From contig NZ_JACZEP010000001.1 in NCBI RefSeq assembly GCF_014863355.1, positions 1,426,001 to 1,490,000 on the forward strand: a stretch of DNA of 64,000 nucleotides, given 5' to 3'. The translations under genes were made by a program, and so were the position numbers. The stretch comes from Aminobacter carboxidus. Its GTDB lineage: Bacteria; Pseudomonadota; Alphaproteobacteria; Rhizobiales; Rhizobiaceae. Shown in pieces: positions 18,620-28,148 of this stretch. The first letter of the stretch is position 1. Every line of letters starts with the position of its first letter. The notes beneath the pieces were generated by a model. It did no database searches. It was given only the letters and a program-made list of their open reading frames with translations, and had not been told where the DNA came from.

Positions 18620-18623
18620 CGCG

Positions 18624-19943
18624 ATGAGCCAGGACGATCCTTTCGGCTTGTCGGAGGATCGTGAGCGCACCCGCATACGCATGGTCGGCACGCCGTCGCC
18701 GCGCATGCCGATGCCGTTTTCGGCTGCGCCATTGAAGCGGACGCGCGCCCATCCGAACACACTGGTCAAGGCGTTTTCCGCCTTGCTGGAGTTCGCTCCC
18801 GAACTCGAAAATGCGCTGCCGCCCGAGAATCCGGAGCATCTTCGCACCCGCCTGCAGGAAGAACTCGTGCGTGGTCGTGATGCCGCAGTCGCTGCTGGAT
18901 CGTCGATCGAGCGGGCGGACCAGGCCGCGTGGTCCGTTGCGGCCCTGCTCGACGATCTCGCGTTGAACACACCCTGGGGCGGTTCGAGCGCTTGGCCGCG
19001 GCAACCGCTGGTCGTCATGTTGCGCGGCGACGTCGATGCCGGCGCCCAGTTCTTCTCGCGCCTGGAAGAGCTCGAGCGCCACCCCAACCGCGACAAGGAA
19101 ATGCTGGAGCTGCAATACCACTGCATGGCGCTCGGCTTTCGCGGCAAGTACCGGGTGCCGGGCCGCTCAGGCGACAGGTCGTTGAATGCCGTGCGTGTCG
19201 CCGCTGCCCGTTTCCTGCGTGACGCTGACGCTGAGGACGCACCGTTGTCGCCGAATTGGCGAGGTGTCGTCGCCGCCGACGAGGCGCCGCGCTTCACCGT
19301 GCCGATCTGGGTGATGGGTGTCATATCAGCCGTGCTCGCCACCGCGATCTATATCGGCTTTTCGCTTGGGTTGAGCAATCAGGCCGTCCAGCTCTCGGCG
19401 CTGGTCCGTGCGCTTCCGCCGGCTGATCGCGCGGAAGTTTTGCGCACGACACCCCAGGCTGAAGCACCCCCGGTTGAAACCGTCGATTTCGCCCTGCTGC
19501 CGGAGTTCGCCGCAGCCACACCCGAAGGCCTGCGCCCCGCACTCAAGGGCGCCGAAAGCGTGTCGCTGGCCCGCCTCGTCATTCAGGCCTCCAACCCTGA
19601 GCTGTTCCAGTCGTCACGGGCCGAGCTGACCGATGGCTTCCAACCGCTTGTCGAAGCCATCGCCAAGGTGATCGTCGAGAACCTGGAACTGATCGGCAAC
19701 GTCACCATCGTTGGCCATACCGACGGCATTCCTCTGCAGAGAACCAACCCGCTTTCCACTAACCAGCGCCTTTCGGAGGCCCGCGCTGCCACCATTGCCG
19801 ACATGCTCGTCCAGAACGGCGTTCCACGCGAGCGCGTGCGTTCGGAGGGGCGCGCCGCCACCGACCCCGTTGCCGACGACGGCACGCGCGAGGGCCGCGC
19901 GCTCAATCGTCGTGTCGAAGTGCTGGTCGAAAAGAGGCTGTGA
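18624..19943 (+). CDS. tssL: T6SS inner-membrane protein TssL (DotU) with OmpA domain, copy 1
   Basis: A 439-residue TssL. The cytoplasmic DotU domain (about residues 45-205) contains LVKAFSALLEFAPELE and LQYHCMALGFRGKY, followed by a single membrane segment (about 226-250) and a periplasmic C-terminal OmpA-like peptidoglycan-binding domain (about 340-436: VGHTDG, LSEARA, GREGRALNRRVEV-like end). The OmpA fusion anchors the complex to the cell wall. An N-terminal tail with Thr and Ser residues (residues 1-45) is a plausible kinase target, as known for Agrobacterium TssL. tssM follows after three bases. Confidence 0.95.
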   Translation: MSQDDPFGLSEDRERTRIRMVGTPSPRMPMPFSAAPLKRTRAHPNTLVKAFSALLEFAPELENALPPENPEHLRTRLQEELVRGRDAAVAAGSSIERADQAAWSVAALLDDLALNTPWGGSSAWPRQPLVVMLRGDVDAGAQFFSRLEELERHPNRDKEMLELQYHCMALGFRGKYRVPGRSGDRSLNAVRVAAARFLRDADAEDAPLSPNWRGVVAADEAPRFTVPIWVMGVISAVLATAIYIGFSLGLSNQAVQLSALVRALPPADRAEVLRTTPQAEAPPVETVDFALLPEFAAATPEGLRPALKGAESVSLARLVIQASNPELFQSSRAELTDGFQPLVEAIAKVIVENLELIGNVTIVGHTDGIPLQRTNPLSTNQRLSEARAATIADMLVQNGVPRERVRSEGRAATDPVADDGTREGRALNRRVEVLVEKRL

Positions 19944-19946
19944 CAG

Positions 19947-22900
19947 ATGTTCATCCTGCGCTTCCTCTGGTCGGTACTGACATCGCGGTGGCTCTGGACA
20001 CTGATCGGGCTGACGCTGCTTTCGCTGATCATCTGGGTCTTCGGCCCGATCGTCGCCGTCGGCCAGAGCACGCCGTTTGCATCCGAAACCGTGCGCATGG
20101 CGCTCATCGCAGGCCTTGTCATCCTGTGGCTGATCTGGCTGATCCTGGCGCAGCGCCGCGCCATCCGCGCCAATCGCATGTTCGTCGCCGAGATCGCCGC
20201 GCCGCCGGTCGAAAAACCGCTGACGGCAGGCGAGCAGAGCGTTGCCGCTGTCGGCGCCAAGTTCCAGGGTCTGATGGACGAGATGAAGCGGCGCAAGCTC
20301 GGCGGCCGCAAGCTGCTGCGCGACATGCCGTGGTATGTCATCGTCGGACCACCGGCCACCGGCAAGACCACCGCCTTGCGCCAGTCCGGCCTGAATTTCC
20401 CGATCGACCTCACCGACGACATCCAGGGCGTTGGCGGCACCCGCAACTGTGACTGGTTCTTCGCCGAGCACGCGGTGCTGATCGACACCGCCGGCCGCTA
20501 CGTGCAGCAGGAAAGCCAACCCGATGTCGATGCTACAGAATGGCTCGGTTTCCTCGACCTGTTGAAGAAACATCGCGGCCGGCGCGCCTTGAACGGCGTC
20601 ATTGTCGCGCTGTCGATCGATGCGTTCTCGGAGGGTGACGAAGCCATCAAGGCACATGGCCGCAAGATCCGCCGCCGCCTTGCCGAACTGAACGAACGCC
20701 TCGAAATCCGGCTCCCGGTCTATCTGATGCTGACCAAGGCCGACCTGATCAAGGGCTTCGAGCCCTTCTTCGGCGGACTGTCGACTTCAGCCCGCGAGCA
20801 GGTCTGGGGTACGACATTCGCGCCGGATGCACGTGTCGACGGCAAGATGGTCGCAAGCGAGATCTCGCTGCTGGCGACCGAGCTCGAGCGGCGCCTCGTC
20901 CCTCGCCTTGAGGACGAAGACAGCCTTGCTGCCCGCGCCGAAATCTTCAGGTTCCCGGCCCAGGTCGAAAGCCTGTCGGAACCGATCCGCCTCTTGGTCG
21001 AACAGATATTCGGTGAAAGCCGCTATGAAGACAGCGCCTGGCTGCGCGGCGTCTACCTGACCTCGGCAACGCAGGAAGGCGCCCCTATCGACCGGCTGAC
21101 CGCTGCGCTCTCGTCATCCTTCGGCCTGCCGCCGCGGCGCGCCATGTCGTCGCCGCGCGTCGAAAAGCGCAGCTTCTTCCTCAAGAACCTGCTAACCGAG
21201 GTGATCTTCAGGGAAGCAGGGCTCGGCATGTTCGATCCGCTGGCGCAGCGCCGTCGGACGTGGATCTGGCGCGGAGCTGCCGCGGCCTGTGGAGCGGCGG
21301 TACTGCTTGCCGGCTCTCTGTTCGGGCTGTCCTATTACGACAACCGCAATGCCATCGCGGCACAGGCCGGCCAGCTGGAGGCGCTGCAGGCGCCGCTTGC
21401 CCCATTTGCGGCAGCCCCCGCCCCGGTCGACGCACCAGACATCGATGTCGCGCTAGCCGCGATGGACGAAGTCACCAGTGCCCGCACACCGCCGCCCAGC
21501 GGCTTTCGCGACCTGGTTGGTCCGACAGCTTCGCCGGAGCTGCTGCGCGCCCAGGCTGACAGCTACAACCACGCTTTGCGCAACATCCTTGAACCACGCA
21601 TGGTCGCCCTGCTCGAAACGACGATGTGGCGCCAGGTCCGCGATCCGGAGTTCATGCTGGGGGCGCTCAAGACCTACCGCATGATGACCGGCCTTTCCCA
21701 GATGGACGCGGATTTCGCCCAGGACTGGTGGGTGAACCAACTGCCCGAATTCGCGCCCGTCGCCCCCTTCCCGACGCCCAACGCCGAAGAGCACCAGCTT
21801 GCCGCCATTCGCCGCATGACGATCGACGCGAGCTATGTCGCACCGGATCCGGCACTGGTCGCCGAGGCCTTGAAAAGCGTTTGCACCATTTCGCTGCCGG
21901 CACGCGCCTACAAGCAGTTGCTGGCCGATCCCGCCGTCGCCGAACTGAAAGAATGGATTCCGGCGAACTTTGCCGGCCCCAACGGCTCCAAGGTGTTTGC
22001 CCGCCAGTCTGACAAGACGATGCGAGTCGGCATTTCGGGCGCGTTCACCTACGCCGGCTTCCACGATGTCATCCTCGACCGGCTGGAGGATGTCGCAGCC
22101 CAGGCAGCACTCGATCGCGCCGTCTTTGCCGGCGGCTGCGAAGAGAATTCCGAGACCTCGGTGTCGGCGCTGTCGGAAGACATTCTCAAGCTCTATTACG
22201 AGGATTTCATTGCCCAGTGGGACAGCCTGCTGCGCGACATCCGTCTGGCGCCGCTGACCGATCTCAACGTCGCCAGCGAGAACCTGAAGGATCTGTCGAG
22301 CGCTGATTCCGCGCTCAAGCGGCTCGTCACCGCCGTCGTCCACGAGACCGATCTCATCCGTTCCGACGAAGAGCCGGCCGGCGACAACAAGGCTGCCAAC
22401 AAAGGCGCATCCAAGCTTCTGGGCAAGCTTGGAAAAGTCGGCAAGCTGGCCAAGGCGGGCGCAAAGCTGCTCCCGCGCGCCGGCTCGGCGGCCGAAGTCG
22501 ACATGACCGGAACGCTCGTGGCCGAGCACTTCAAGCCGCTGAAAAGTGCCGTCGCCGAAGTGGACGGCCAGCCGCCCATGCTCGACGCCGCAGTCGTTGC
22601 CCTCACCGCATTGTCGAACGTGCTGCAGACGGTCACCGCCAATCCCGATCCGCAGGATGCGATCAAGAAGCAAGGCGGCCTCGCCGAGCTGACCGGTGCT
22701 GTCGCCCGTCAGGCGCAGATCCTGCCCGACCCGATCGACGACTGGCTCGGCGGCATTGCCGGCGACACCAGCGGCCTGACGGAAAAGGCCGTCACCTCAG
22801 AACTCAACGCCATCTGGCGCGCCGATATCCTGCCGTTCTGTCAGGCGGCGCTGACCGACCGCTATCCGTTCAGCCCTGGAAGTGCCGTGGACGTCAATGT

Positions 22901-23486
22901 CCGCGATTTCGCCCGACTGTTCGGCCCCGGCGGACTGATCGACGCCTTCACCAACGACCACCTGATCAGCTATGTCGACACCGCCAAGCAGCCATGGACG
23001 TGGCGTGCCGACATGGGTCTCGATTCCTCGGCCCTTGCCGCCTTCGAACAGGCCCGCCGCATCCGTGACGACCTGTTTCCTGGAGGCACCGGTCCTCTGA
23101 TGAGCTTCACGCTCGAACCCAAGGATCTGTCGCCGACCGTCACCCGGGTGACGCTCAATCTCGATGGCCAAAGCCTCGTCTACTACAACAACGCCACGCG
23201 CCCGCAGCCGATGACCTGGCCGGGCAAGGATGGCACCGGCACCATCTCGCTGGCCTTTCAGCCCATCGACGGCTCGCCCGAAGTCATTGTCAATGAAACC
23301 GGCAGCTGGGCCTGGCTTCGGCTTTTGACCAAGGGCCGCTTCACCGGCACATCGCTATCCGACGTCTACAATCTGCGCCTGGGCGCCAAGAATTTTTACG
23401 CCGACTTCGAGCTCAAGGCGGCAAGTGTCGAGAACCCCTACAACCTCCAGATGTTCAAGAGGTTCACGTGCCCGCAGAACATCTAG
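19947..23486 (+). CDS. tssM: T6SS inner-membrane ATPase-like TssM (IcmF), copy 1
   Basis: An 1179-residue core of the trans-envelope complex. Two N-terminal membrane segments (about 13-35 and 50-69) flank a short loop. The cytoplasmic NTPase domain has an intact Walker A (GPPATGKT, residues 134-141) and the DTAGRY motif. A third membrane segment (about 437-462) is followed by the long periplasmic domain, with the conserved RYPF-type segment and the C-terminal beta domain that contacts TssJ. The length is normal. Its 3' end overlaps tagF by 19 bases. Confidence 0.96.
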   Translation: MFILRFLWSVLTSRWLWTLIGLTLLSLIIWVFGPIVAVGQSTPFASETVRMALIAGLVILWLIWLILAQRRAIRANRMFVAEIAAPPVEKPLTAGEQSVAAVGAKFQGLMDEMKRRKLGGRKLLRDMPWYVIVGPPATGKTTALRQSGLNFPIDLTDDIQGVGGTRNCDWFFAEHAVLIDTAGRYVQQESQPDVDATEWLGFLDLLKKHRGRRALNGVIVALSIDAFSEGDEAIKAHGRKIRRRLAELNERLEIRLPVYLMLTKADLIKGFEPFFGGLSTSAREQVWGTTFAPDARVDGKMVASEISLLATELERRLVPRLEDEDSLAARAEIFRFPAQVESLSEPIRLLVEQIFGESRYEDSAWLRGVYLTSATQEGAPIDRLTAALSSSFGLPPRRAMSSPRVEKRSFFLKNLLTEVIFREAGLGMFDPLAQRRRTWIWRGAAAACGAAVLLAGSLFGLSYYDNRNAIAAQAGQLEALQAPLAPFAAAPAPVDAPDIDVALAAMDEVTSARTPPPSGFRDLVGPTASPELLRAQADSYNHALRNILEPRMVALLETTMWRQVRDPEFMLGALKTYRMMTGLSQMDADFAQDWWVNQLPEFAPVAPFPTPNAEEHQLAAIRRMTIDASYVAPDPALVAEALKSVCTISLPARAYKQLLADPAVAELKEWIPANFAGPNGSKVFARQSDKTMRVGISGAFTYAGFHDVILDRLEDVAAQAALDRAVFAGGCEENSETSVSALSEDILKLYYEDFIAQWDSLLRDIRLAPLTDLNVASENLKDLSSADSALKRLVTAVVHETDLIRSDEEPAGDNKAANKGASKLLGKLGKVGKLAKAGAKLLPRAGSAAEVDMTGTLVAEHFKPLKSAVAEVDGQPPMLDAAVVALTALSNVLQTVTANPDPQDAIKKQGGLAELTGAVARQAQILPDPIDDWLGGIAGDTSGLTEKAVTSELNAIWRADILPFCQAALTDRYPFSPGSAVDVNVRDFARLFGPGGLIDAFTNDHLISYVDTAKQPWTWRADMGLDSSALAAFEQARRIRDDLFPGGTGPLMSFTLEPKDLSPTVTRVTLNLDGQSLVYYNNATRPQPMTWPGKDGTGTISLAFQPIDGSPEVIVNETGSWAWLRLLTKGRFTGTSLSDVYNLRLGAKNFYADFELKAASVENPYNLQMFKRFTCPQNI

Positions 23487-24010
23487 GCACCGGCTTCTAC
23501 GGCAAGATCCCGGCGACCGGCGATTTCGTCGGCCGAGGCCTTCCAGGCGACTTCGTGCGCGCGTGGGACCGCTGGGTGGCGAGCTATCTGGCGCCATTGC
23601 AGAACTCGGGCGCCTGGCCGGAAGACCTCTCCTTGCGCTTTCTGCTCGGCCCTGATGCCAATGGCCCGATGGCCGGCATCGTCGTGACGAGCAACGATCG
23701 CGCCGGCCGCCGTTTTCCGCTGACCGTCGCAGCACCGCTCGCCGTGGCCGCAACCGGCGTGGCTGACATGGCGGCGAAATGGTTCGACGACATCGAGATC
23801 GCGGCTGACGCCGCGCGCTATGGCTATGTCAGCGCCGACGAGTTCGCCGCCAGTCTGGCCACTTTGCCTTTTCCGGCGCTCGACATGACAGGTAAGTCAG
23901 TGCTTGGCATGGTCCTGTGGGCCGGTCCCTGGGTGCCTGTGGACGTCGATCCGGCGACCCCGCAAGTAGCTCTGGATCGGCTGCTCACCGCAAGCTGGGA
24001 GACCAGTTGA
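23468..24010 (+). CDS. tagF: T6SS-associated protein TagF (ImpM)
   Basis: A 180-residue TagF. In relatives it represses T6SS post-translationally, in some cases by sequestering FHA protein. The N-terminal signature GFYGKIPATGDFVGRGLP is present, and the rest (DRWVASYLAPLQ, FLLGPDANGPMAGIVVTSNDRAGRRFPLTV) fits the family. It starts at a GTG overlapping the end of tssM. It is not fused to a PppA phosphatase domain as in Agrobacterium; the phosphatase is a separate gene at 37914. The next gene starts in its stop codon (TGATG). Confidence 0.93.
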   Translation: MPAEHLGTGFYGKIPATGDFVGRGLPGDFVRAWDRWVASYLAPLQNSGAWPEDLSLRFLLGPDANGPMAGIVVTSNDRAGRRFPLTVAAPLAVAATGVADMAAKWFDDIEIAADAARYGYVSADEFAASLATLPFPALDMTGKSVLGMVLWAGPWVPVDVDPATPQVALDRLLTASWETS

Positions 24011-25119
24011 TGCAGATATTGAACCAGATGGGTTACCCTCACCAGTTCACTGCCGCCACTGATGTTGCTGGGCACGACTGGCTCGTCGTCGTGGTCAAGG
24101 CAACGTTCGATTTTCCGGCAAAGCCTGGCGCAGAGGTGCGCAAATCCGCGGAGCAGGCTCCGCTGGTTTTCGCCGACACGCAAACTGGCAAGCCGGGCTA
24201 TTCAGCCACCCTTTGGGAAACCGATTTCGCGTTCCGCAAACCCCGATGCGACGTGATTGCCAATGGCTGTGCCTACGCGCCGGGCGGGCGGGCGGCGGAA
24301 CGGGTAACTGTCGGGATCAAGATAGGCCACTGGTCAAAACTGTTCGAGGTGGTGGGCCACCGCGAATGGCGGGCGATCGGCCCCGTCTTCACCGCGACGG
24401 CGTCACAACCCTTCCTGAAGTTGCCGATCAGCTATGATGTCGCCTGGGGCGGCGTCGACAAGTTGGACCCCGAGGACAAGATGCCGGGCGTCTATGCTGC
24501 CAATCCGGTCGGCACCGGCTGGTCGCGCACCAGGAACCAGCACCTCATTCCGGGCCTGCGACTGCCAAACACCCAGAAGGTCGGCGAGGATGTCCGCTCA
24601 CCCTTCGGCGACTACACGCCGATGAGCTTCGGGCCGATGGGCCGCGGCTGGCCCGGCCGCATCGAACATGGCGGCACCTACGACGACAATTGGACCAAAA
24701 ACATATTCCCGTTCCTGCCGCTGGACTTCGACGAACGCTACTTCCAGATGGCCCCGCCGGACCAGCAGATAGACCACCCCAGAGGTGGCGAAGAGGTTCA
24801 ACTGGTCAACCTGACGCCGGAAGGACGGGTGAGTTTTCGGCTTCCGGACACGGCGCTGCCAATGGCGCTGTTCAAGGATGGGAAGAAGGTGGTCGACATG
24901 CCTGTCACCGCCGACACGATCCTATTCGACCCAGAACGCCGGCGGTTTTCGCTGGTCTGGCGCCTGTCGCAGCGGCTGCATCGCACCATCCTTGATTTCT
25001 CCGAATGCTGGATCGGCCCGCCGACACCCGGCATGCTGCTGGCCCGGGCGACCGGCAAGCGCTACATCCGCAAGTTCGACACTCCGTTACGCGATGACGA
25101 CGGTGCGGAGGCGGCATGA
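24010..25119 (+). CDS. DUF2169 T6SS effector adaptor/chaperone
   Basis: A 369-residue DUF2169 protein. In Agrobacterium a DUF2169 protein next to vgrG is needed to load the neighbouring PAAR-bearing toxin. The N-terminus MQILNQMGYPHQF and the blocks VVVVKATFDFP, WETDFAFRKPRCDVIANGCAYAPGG, YDVAWGG and FGPMGRGWPGR are family features. The start at 24010 (TGATG overlap with tagF) is preferred over the frame opening at 23917, which lies inside tagF. It is overlapped by the KS-like gene (ATGA). The cargo-loading role for the PAAR protein two genes downstream is inferred. Confidence 0.85.
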   Translation: MQILNQMGYPHQFTAATDVAGHDWLVVVVKATFDFPAKPGAEVRKSAEQAPLVFADTQTGKPGYSATLWETDFAFRKPRCDVIANGCAYAPGGRAAERVTVGIKIGHWSKLFEVVGHREWRAIGPVFTATASQPFLKLPISYDVAWGGVDKLDPEDKMPGVYAANPVGTGWSRTRNQHLIPGLRLPNTQKVGEDVRSPFGDYTPMSFGPMGRGWPGRIEHGGTYDDNWTKNIFPFLPLDFDERYFQMAPPDQQIDHPRGGEEVQLVNLTPEGRVSFRLPDTALPMALFKDGKKVVDMPVTADTILFDPERRRFSLVWRLSQRLHRTILDFSECWIGPPTPGMLLARATGKRYIRKFDTPLRDDDGAEAA

Positions 25120-26141
25120 GTGCCAGCCTCGATATCGTATCCGTGGGCATGGTGACGGCCGTTGGCCTTGACGGCCCGTCAAGCTGTGCCGCGATGCGGG
25201 CGCGGTTGAATGGTTTTCAAGAGACGCATTTTCAGCAGTCGCCAGACGCACGCTTGACTGGCGCGCCCGTGCCGCTTCCGCGCAACTGGATTGGTGAGAA
25301 GCGCATGGCTCATCTCGCTGCCGGTGCGATCTCCGAGGCTTTCGAGGCAGAGCCGCAGGCACGTGGCCAAACCGCCCTCATCCTTTGCCTGCCGGAAGAA
25401 GACCGGCCCGGCCGGCCGCTACGCGACAATTCGGCCTTGTTGCGCCGGATTGGCGATATCATCCAACTCGCGCCTCACGATCATTCCCGCATTGTGGCGC
25501 ATGGACGTCCGTCCGGGCACGCCGCCTTCGACCACGCTCGGCGGTTGTTGGCTTCCGGCAAGGTGTCTTATGTCATGATCGCCGGCGTAGACAGCTACCT
25601 TACCGCAGCAACGATCACCCATTATCTCATGGGTGGCCGACTGCTGACGGCCGGCAACTCTGACGGGTTCATCCCGGGTGAGGCCGCCGCGGCCGTGCTG
25701 TGCACACGTCCAAACAGCGGATCTTTTCAGCTCTTCGGGCTTGGCCTCGCCCGCGAAGCGGCGTCGATCTACAACAAGGACGATCTGCCCCTGCGCGCGT
25801 CCGGCATGACATCGGCCTATGACGCAGCCTTCCAGGAAACGGGCATCGACATGAGCCGCCTGGGCTATCGCATCTCCGATCTGGTCGGCGAGCAATACTG
25901 GTTCAAGCAGGCTGCACTGGTAACGCTGCGTTTGCTGCGTGGCCGGCATGAATTTCAGGATCTTTGGTCACCCGCCGAATCCCTGGGCAACATTGGAGCT
26001 GCCGTTGTCCCGTTGATGGTCGGCATGGCCTGGACAGCCGCCCGGAAAGGCTACGCTGCCGGCAATCCGGTCCTCATTGAAGCTTCTTCCGACGCCGGAG
26101 CTTGCGGCGCCGCGCTGTTCGGCTCGGGGACCGCAGCATGA
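25116..26141 (+). CDS. beta-ketoacyl-synthase-like protein without catalytic Cys (T6SS cargo module)
   Basis: A 341-residue thiolase-fold protein. The alignable parts are the KS core strand (VMIAGVDSYLTA, residues 153-163) and SDGFIPGEAAAAVL (182-195), which matches the RDGF-LGEGAG segment of FabF-type synthases. Where the nucleophilic Cys-containing TAC-S motif should be, it reads HGRPSG (129-134), with Arg131 at the Cys position by my alignment. No obvious His-containing active-site loop is seen either. Condensing activity is therefore unlikely. It lies between the DUF2169 adaptor and the PAAR effector with ATGA overlaps on both sides, a conserved neighbourhood in rhizobial T6SS loci, so a structural or chaperone role is more plausible. 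Confidence 0.75.
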   Translation: MSASLDIVSVGMVTAVGLDGPSSCAAMRARLNGFQETHFQQSPDARLTGAPVPLPRNWIGEKRMAHLAAGAISEAFEAEPQARGQTALILCLPEEDRPGRPLRDNSALLRRIGDIIQLAPHDHSRIVAHGRPSGHAAFDHARRLLASGKVSYVMIAGVDSYLTAATITHYLMGGRLLTAGNSDGFIPGEAAAAVLCTRPNSGSFQLFGLGLAREAASIYNKDDLPLRASGMTSAYDAAFQETGIDMSRLGYRISDLVGEQYWFKQAALVTLRLLRGRHEFQDLWSPAESLGNIGAAVVPLMVGMAWTAARKGYAAGNPVLIEASSDAGACGAALFGSGTAA

Positions 26142-27211
26142 CCGTCTTCGCCAACGGGCTGGAGATTGCCTGCAAGGCGCAGGCAAACCAGGTCATCGCG
26201 GCATTCCCCTATGTCTGTTTCACGCCCCCACAGACACCGGCAACACCACCGGGCGTGCCGGTGCCCTACCCGACCTTCGGCTCGGATAGCGATACCGACA
26301 GCGGGACCAGCACCGTCAAGATCGGTGGCAAGACGGTCACCCAGAAGAACAAATCCTACTACACCAAATGCACCGGCAACGAAGCGGGCTGCGCGCCGAA
26401 GAAGAATGTCATTACGTCTGTGAACACCGGCAAGGAGTATGCCCACGCCTGGTCGGGCAACGTGTTCATGGACGGCGAGCCGATCAGCCGCTTCTCCGAC
26501 ATTTCGTCGAACGACCATGCATCGCCCATTGCCGGAGGCCCGCCCTTGCCCAAGGTCGGCATTCTCGACGAATCCGACCCCAGATGCGCTTTCCTTGGCA
26601 TCAAGCCTTACAACAAGCTGAAATGCGATCCGGGCGAGCAGAAGGAGCATACGGTCGAGGTCCAATTCTTTACCGCCGGCGGCGTGCGCGACCTCGTGCT
26701 GAAATGCTGCGAGAAGTACGACGACAGGGAGGCGCCATGCATCTGCATGAAGGCAAAGTGGGTCGCTGGTGAAGGCGCAACGGCGCGTTCGGCAGGTGTT
26801 GAAGGACGTTCCGTTCTCGGCAGGACGACCAACACACCGCACTACTACAAGTCGGCTGAGGCAAGAAACTGGATCGCCAACAACCCCGAGGGAAAGCTGG
26901 GTGACTTCGTGAACACTTGCGTTGCCGCAACCGTCGACAATCTGGACATCCCGCCAGCGCAGGTTGCGCTCGCGACCGAATGTCTCGAAGTCGCAAACAT
27001 GAATTATCTGAAAAAGAGCATGAACAAAAGCGAGCAGGAGGTGAAAGACAAGCAGATGTGCCACTCAACCTGCACGCGCGCCTATGCGGAGGAAGAGCGG
27101 GTGGCTGCTGCGAAGAAGAAGCTCAAAAAGACGACGGTTTCTGCACGGCAGGTGGAGAAGGCAATGAAGCAACGCCCAACGGTTGGGTGCAAGCGACGCG
27201 CCGGCACTTGA
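26138..27211 (+). CDS. PAAR-like (DUF4150) T6SS spike/effector with unrecognised C-terminal domain
   Basis: A 357-residue protein whose N-terminal ~130 residues are a DUF4150 PAAR-like tip domain: MTVFANGLEIACKAQ, AAFPYVCFTPPQTP, the KIGGKTV...NKSYYTK turn and HAWSGNVFMDGEPISR...NDHASP. It should cap VgrG and carry the rest as cargo. The C-terminal ~200 residues match no domain I recognise. They are rich in Cys (clusters CCEKYDD and CICMKAKW, then single Cys), contain HYYKSAEARNWIANN, and end in a strongly basic helical tail. Bases 27001-27060 are about 42% GC by hand count, well below the neighbours, suggesting a recently acquired toxin tip. The next gene is a candidate immunity gene. Confidence 0.8.
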   Translation: MTVFANGLEIACKAQANQVIAAFPYVCFTPPQTPATPPGVPVPYPTFGSDSDTDSGTSTVKIGGKTVTQKNKSYYTKCTGNEAGCAPKKNVITSVNTGKEYAHAWSGNVFMDGEPISRFSDISSNDHASPIAGGPPLPKVGILDESDPRCAFLGIKPYNKLKCDPGEQKEHTVEVQFFTAGGVRDLVLKCCEKYDDREAPCICMKAKWVAGEGATARSAGVEGRSVLGRTTNTPHYYKSAEARNWIANNPEGKLGDFVNTCVAATVDNLDIPPAQVALATECLEVANMNYLKKSMNKSEQEVKDKQMCHSTCTRAYAEEERVAAAKKKLKKTTVSARQVEKAMKQRPTVGCKRRAGT

Positions 27212-27224
27212 AAGGGATTCCAAG

Positions 27225-28127
27225 ATGAGAATGGACCGAGAGCTGCTTGAGATCTTCGCACTGGAGAGCGATACGGCATACCAGTGCATTCAAGTCGCGC
27301 CAATGCGCGGCGGCCGTGCCGCAATCCTCTTCCTGGTCAGTGATCCCGACTTCGAGAACACCGTGTCGGTCGTCTTCGTCGTGGATGATTTCCATCCGGC
27401 TTCCGCCAAGCGCATTCTGCTGTCGGACGCATGGCTGATGTCCCTTTCCGCGACGCCGTCGGACGAACTCCTTGCGCTTGAGGCAACCACCCGGGTTTGG
27501 CACTTTGCCGGCGCCAACTGGTCGCGTGACAAGGTCTCGGACATCAGCCTCAGGCGCATCTGGGCGAAGGATCCGAATGGGCCCATTGCCGTGGGGAGCA
27601 AAGGTGTGGCCCTCAGATTCCAGGGGGCTGCCTGGCACCCGATACCACCCGCTGCCCCGATACAATATTTCGACGTTCACGGCACGCCTCGGCACGGCCT
27701 GTTTGCCTGCGGCAACCAGGGTAGCCTTCACCGTTTGACTGACGCAGGTTGGCAGCCGGTGGAACTTCATCGCCACGACCAGTTTCGCGGCGTCGACGTC
27801 GCGCCTGACGGCACGATCCGGCTTGCCGGAGACAGCGGTGTCTGCCTCCGAGTGGCCGGCGAGGAAGCGACGGAGCTTGAGGCGCCCGACCATACGTTCT
27901 TTGCCGTGCGCAGTTTCAAGGGACGCGCCTATTGGGGCGACGAGGTGGGTGTAAGCGTTGAAGCGGCAGACGCGCTACAGCCCTTCGAGGATACCGGCAT
28001 CGGCTCGGATCTGCGCAGTGATGGCGACTATCTCTATGTCGCCGGCATCGACGCCGCCTGGCGCTTCGACGGCAAGGCATGGAAAAAGCTGACACTCGTC
28101 TATGACAACGAATTCCGGCTGGTGTGA
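27225..28127 (+). CDS. candidate immunity protein (beta-propeller-like), unrecognised
   Basis: A 300-residue protein with no signal peptide and no named domain. It carries several repeated beta-strand units of the type W/F-x-F-x-G-x-x-W (VWHFAGANW, LRFQGAAWHP, HRLTDAGWQPV, AWRFDGKAWKKL), suggesting a beta-propeller. The start at 27225 has an AAAGGGA site eight bases upstream that lies across the stop of the preceding effector. It is the last gene of the rightward run, directly after the PAAR effector, which is the usual place for a cognate immunity gene. Immunity is inferred from position only. Confidence 0.5.
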   Translation: MRMDRELLEIFALESDTAYQCIQVAPMRGGRAAILFLVSDPDFENTVSVVFVVDDFHPASAKRILLSDAWLMSLSATPSDELLALEATTRVWHFAGANWSRDKVSDISLRRIWAKDPNGPIAVGSKGVALRFQGAAWHPIPPAAPIQYFDVHGTPRHGLFACGNQGSLHRLTDAGWQPVELHRHDQFRGVDVAPDGTIRLAGDSGVCLRVAGEEATELEAPDHTFFAVRSFKGRAYWGDEVGVSVEAADALQPFEDTGIGSDLRSDGDYLYVAGIDAAWRFDGKAWKKLTLVYDNEFRLV

Positions 28128-28148
28128 CCGCCTGAGCGTTGAGTTTAC

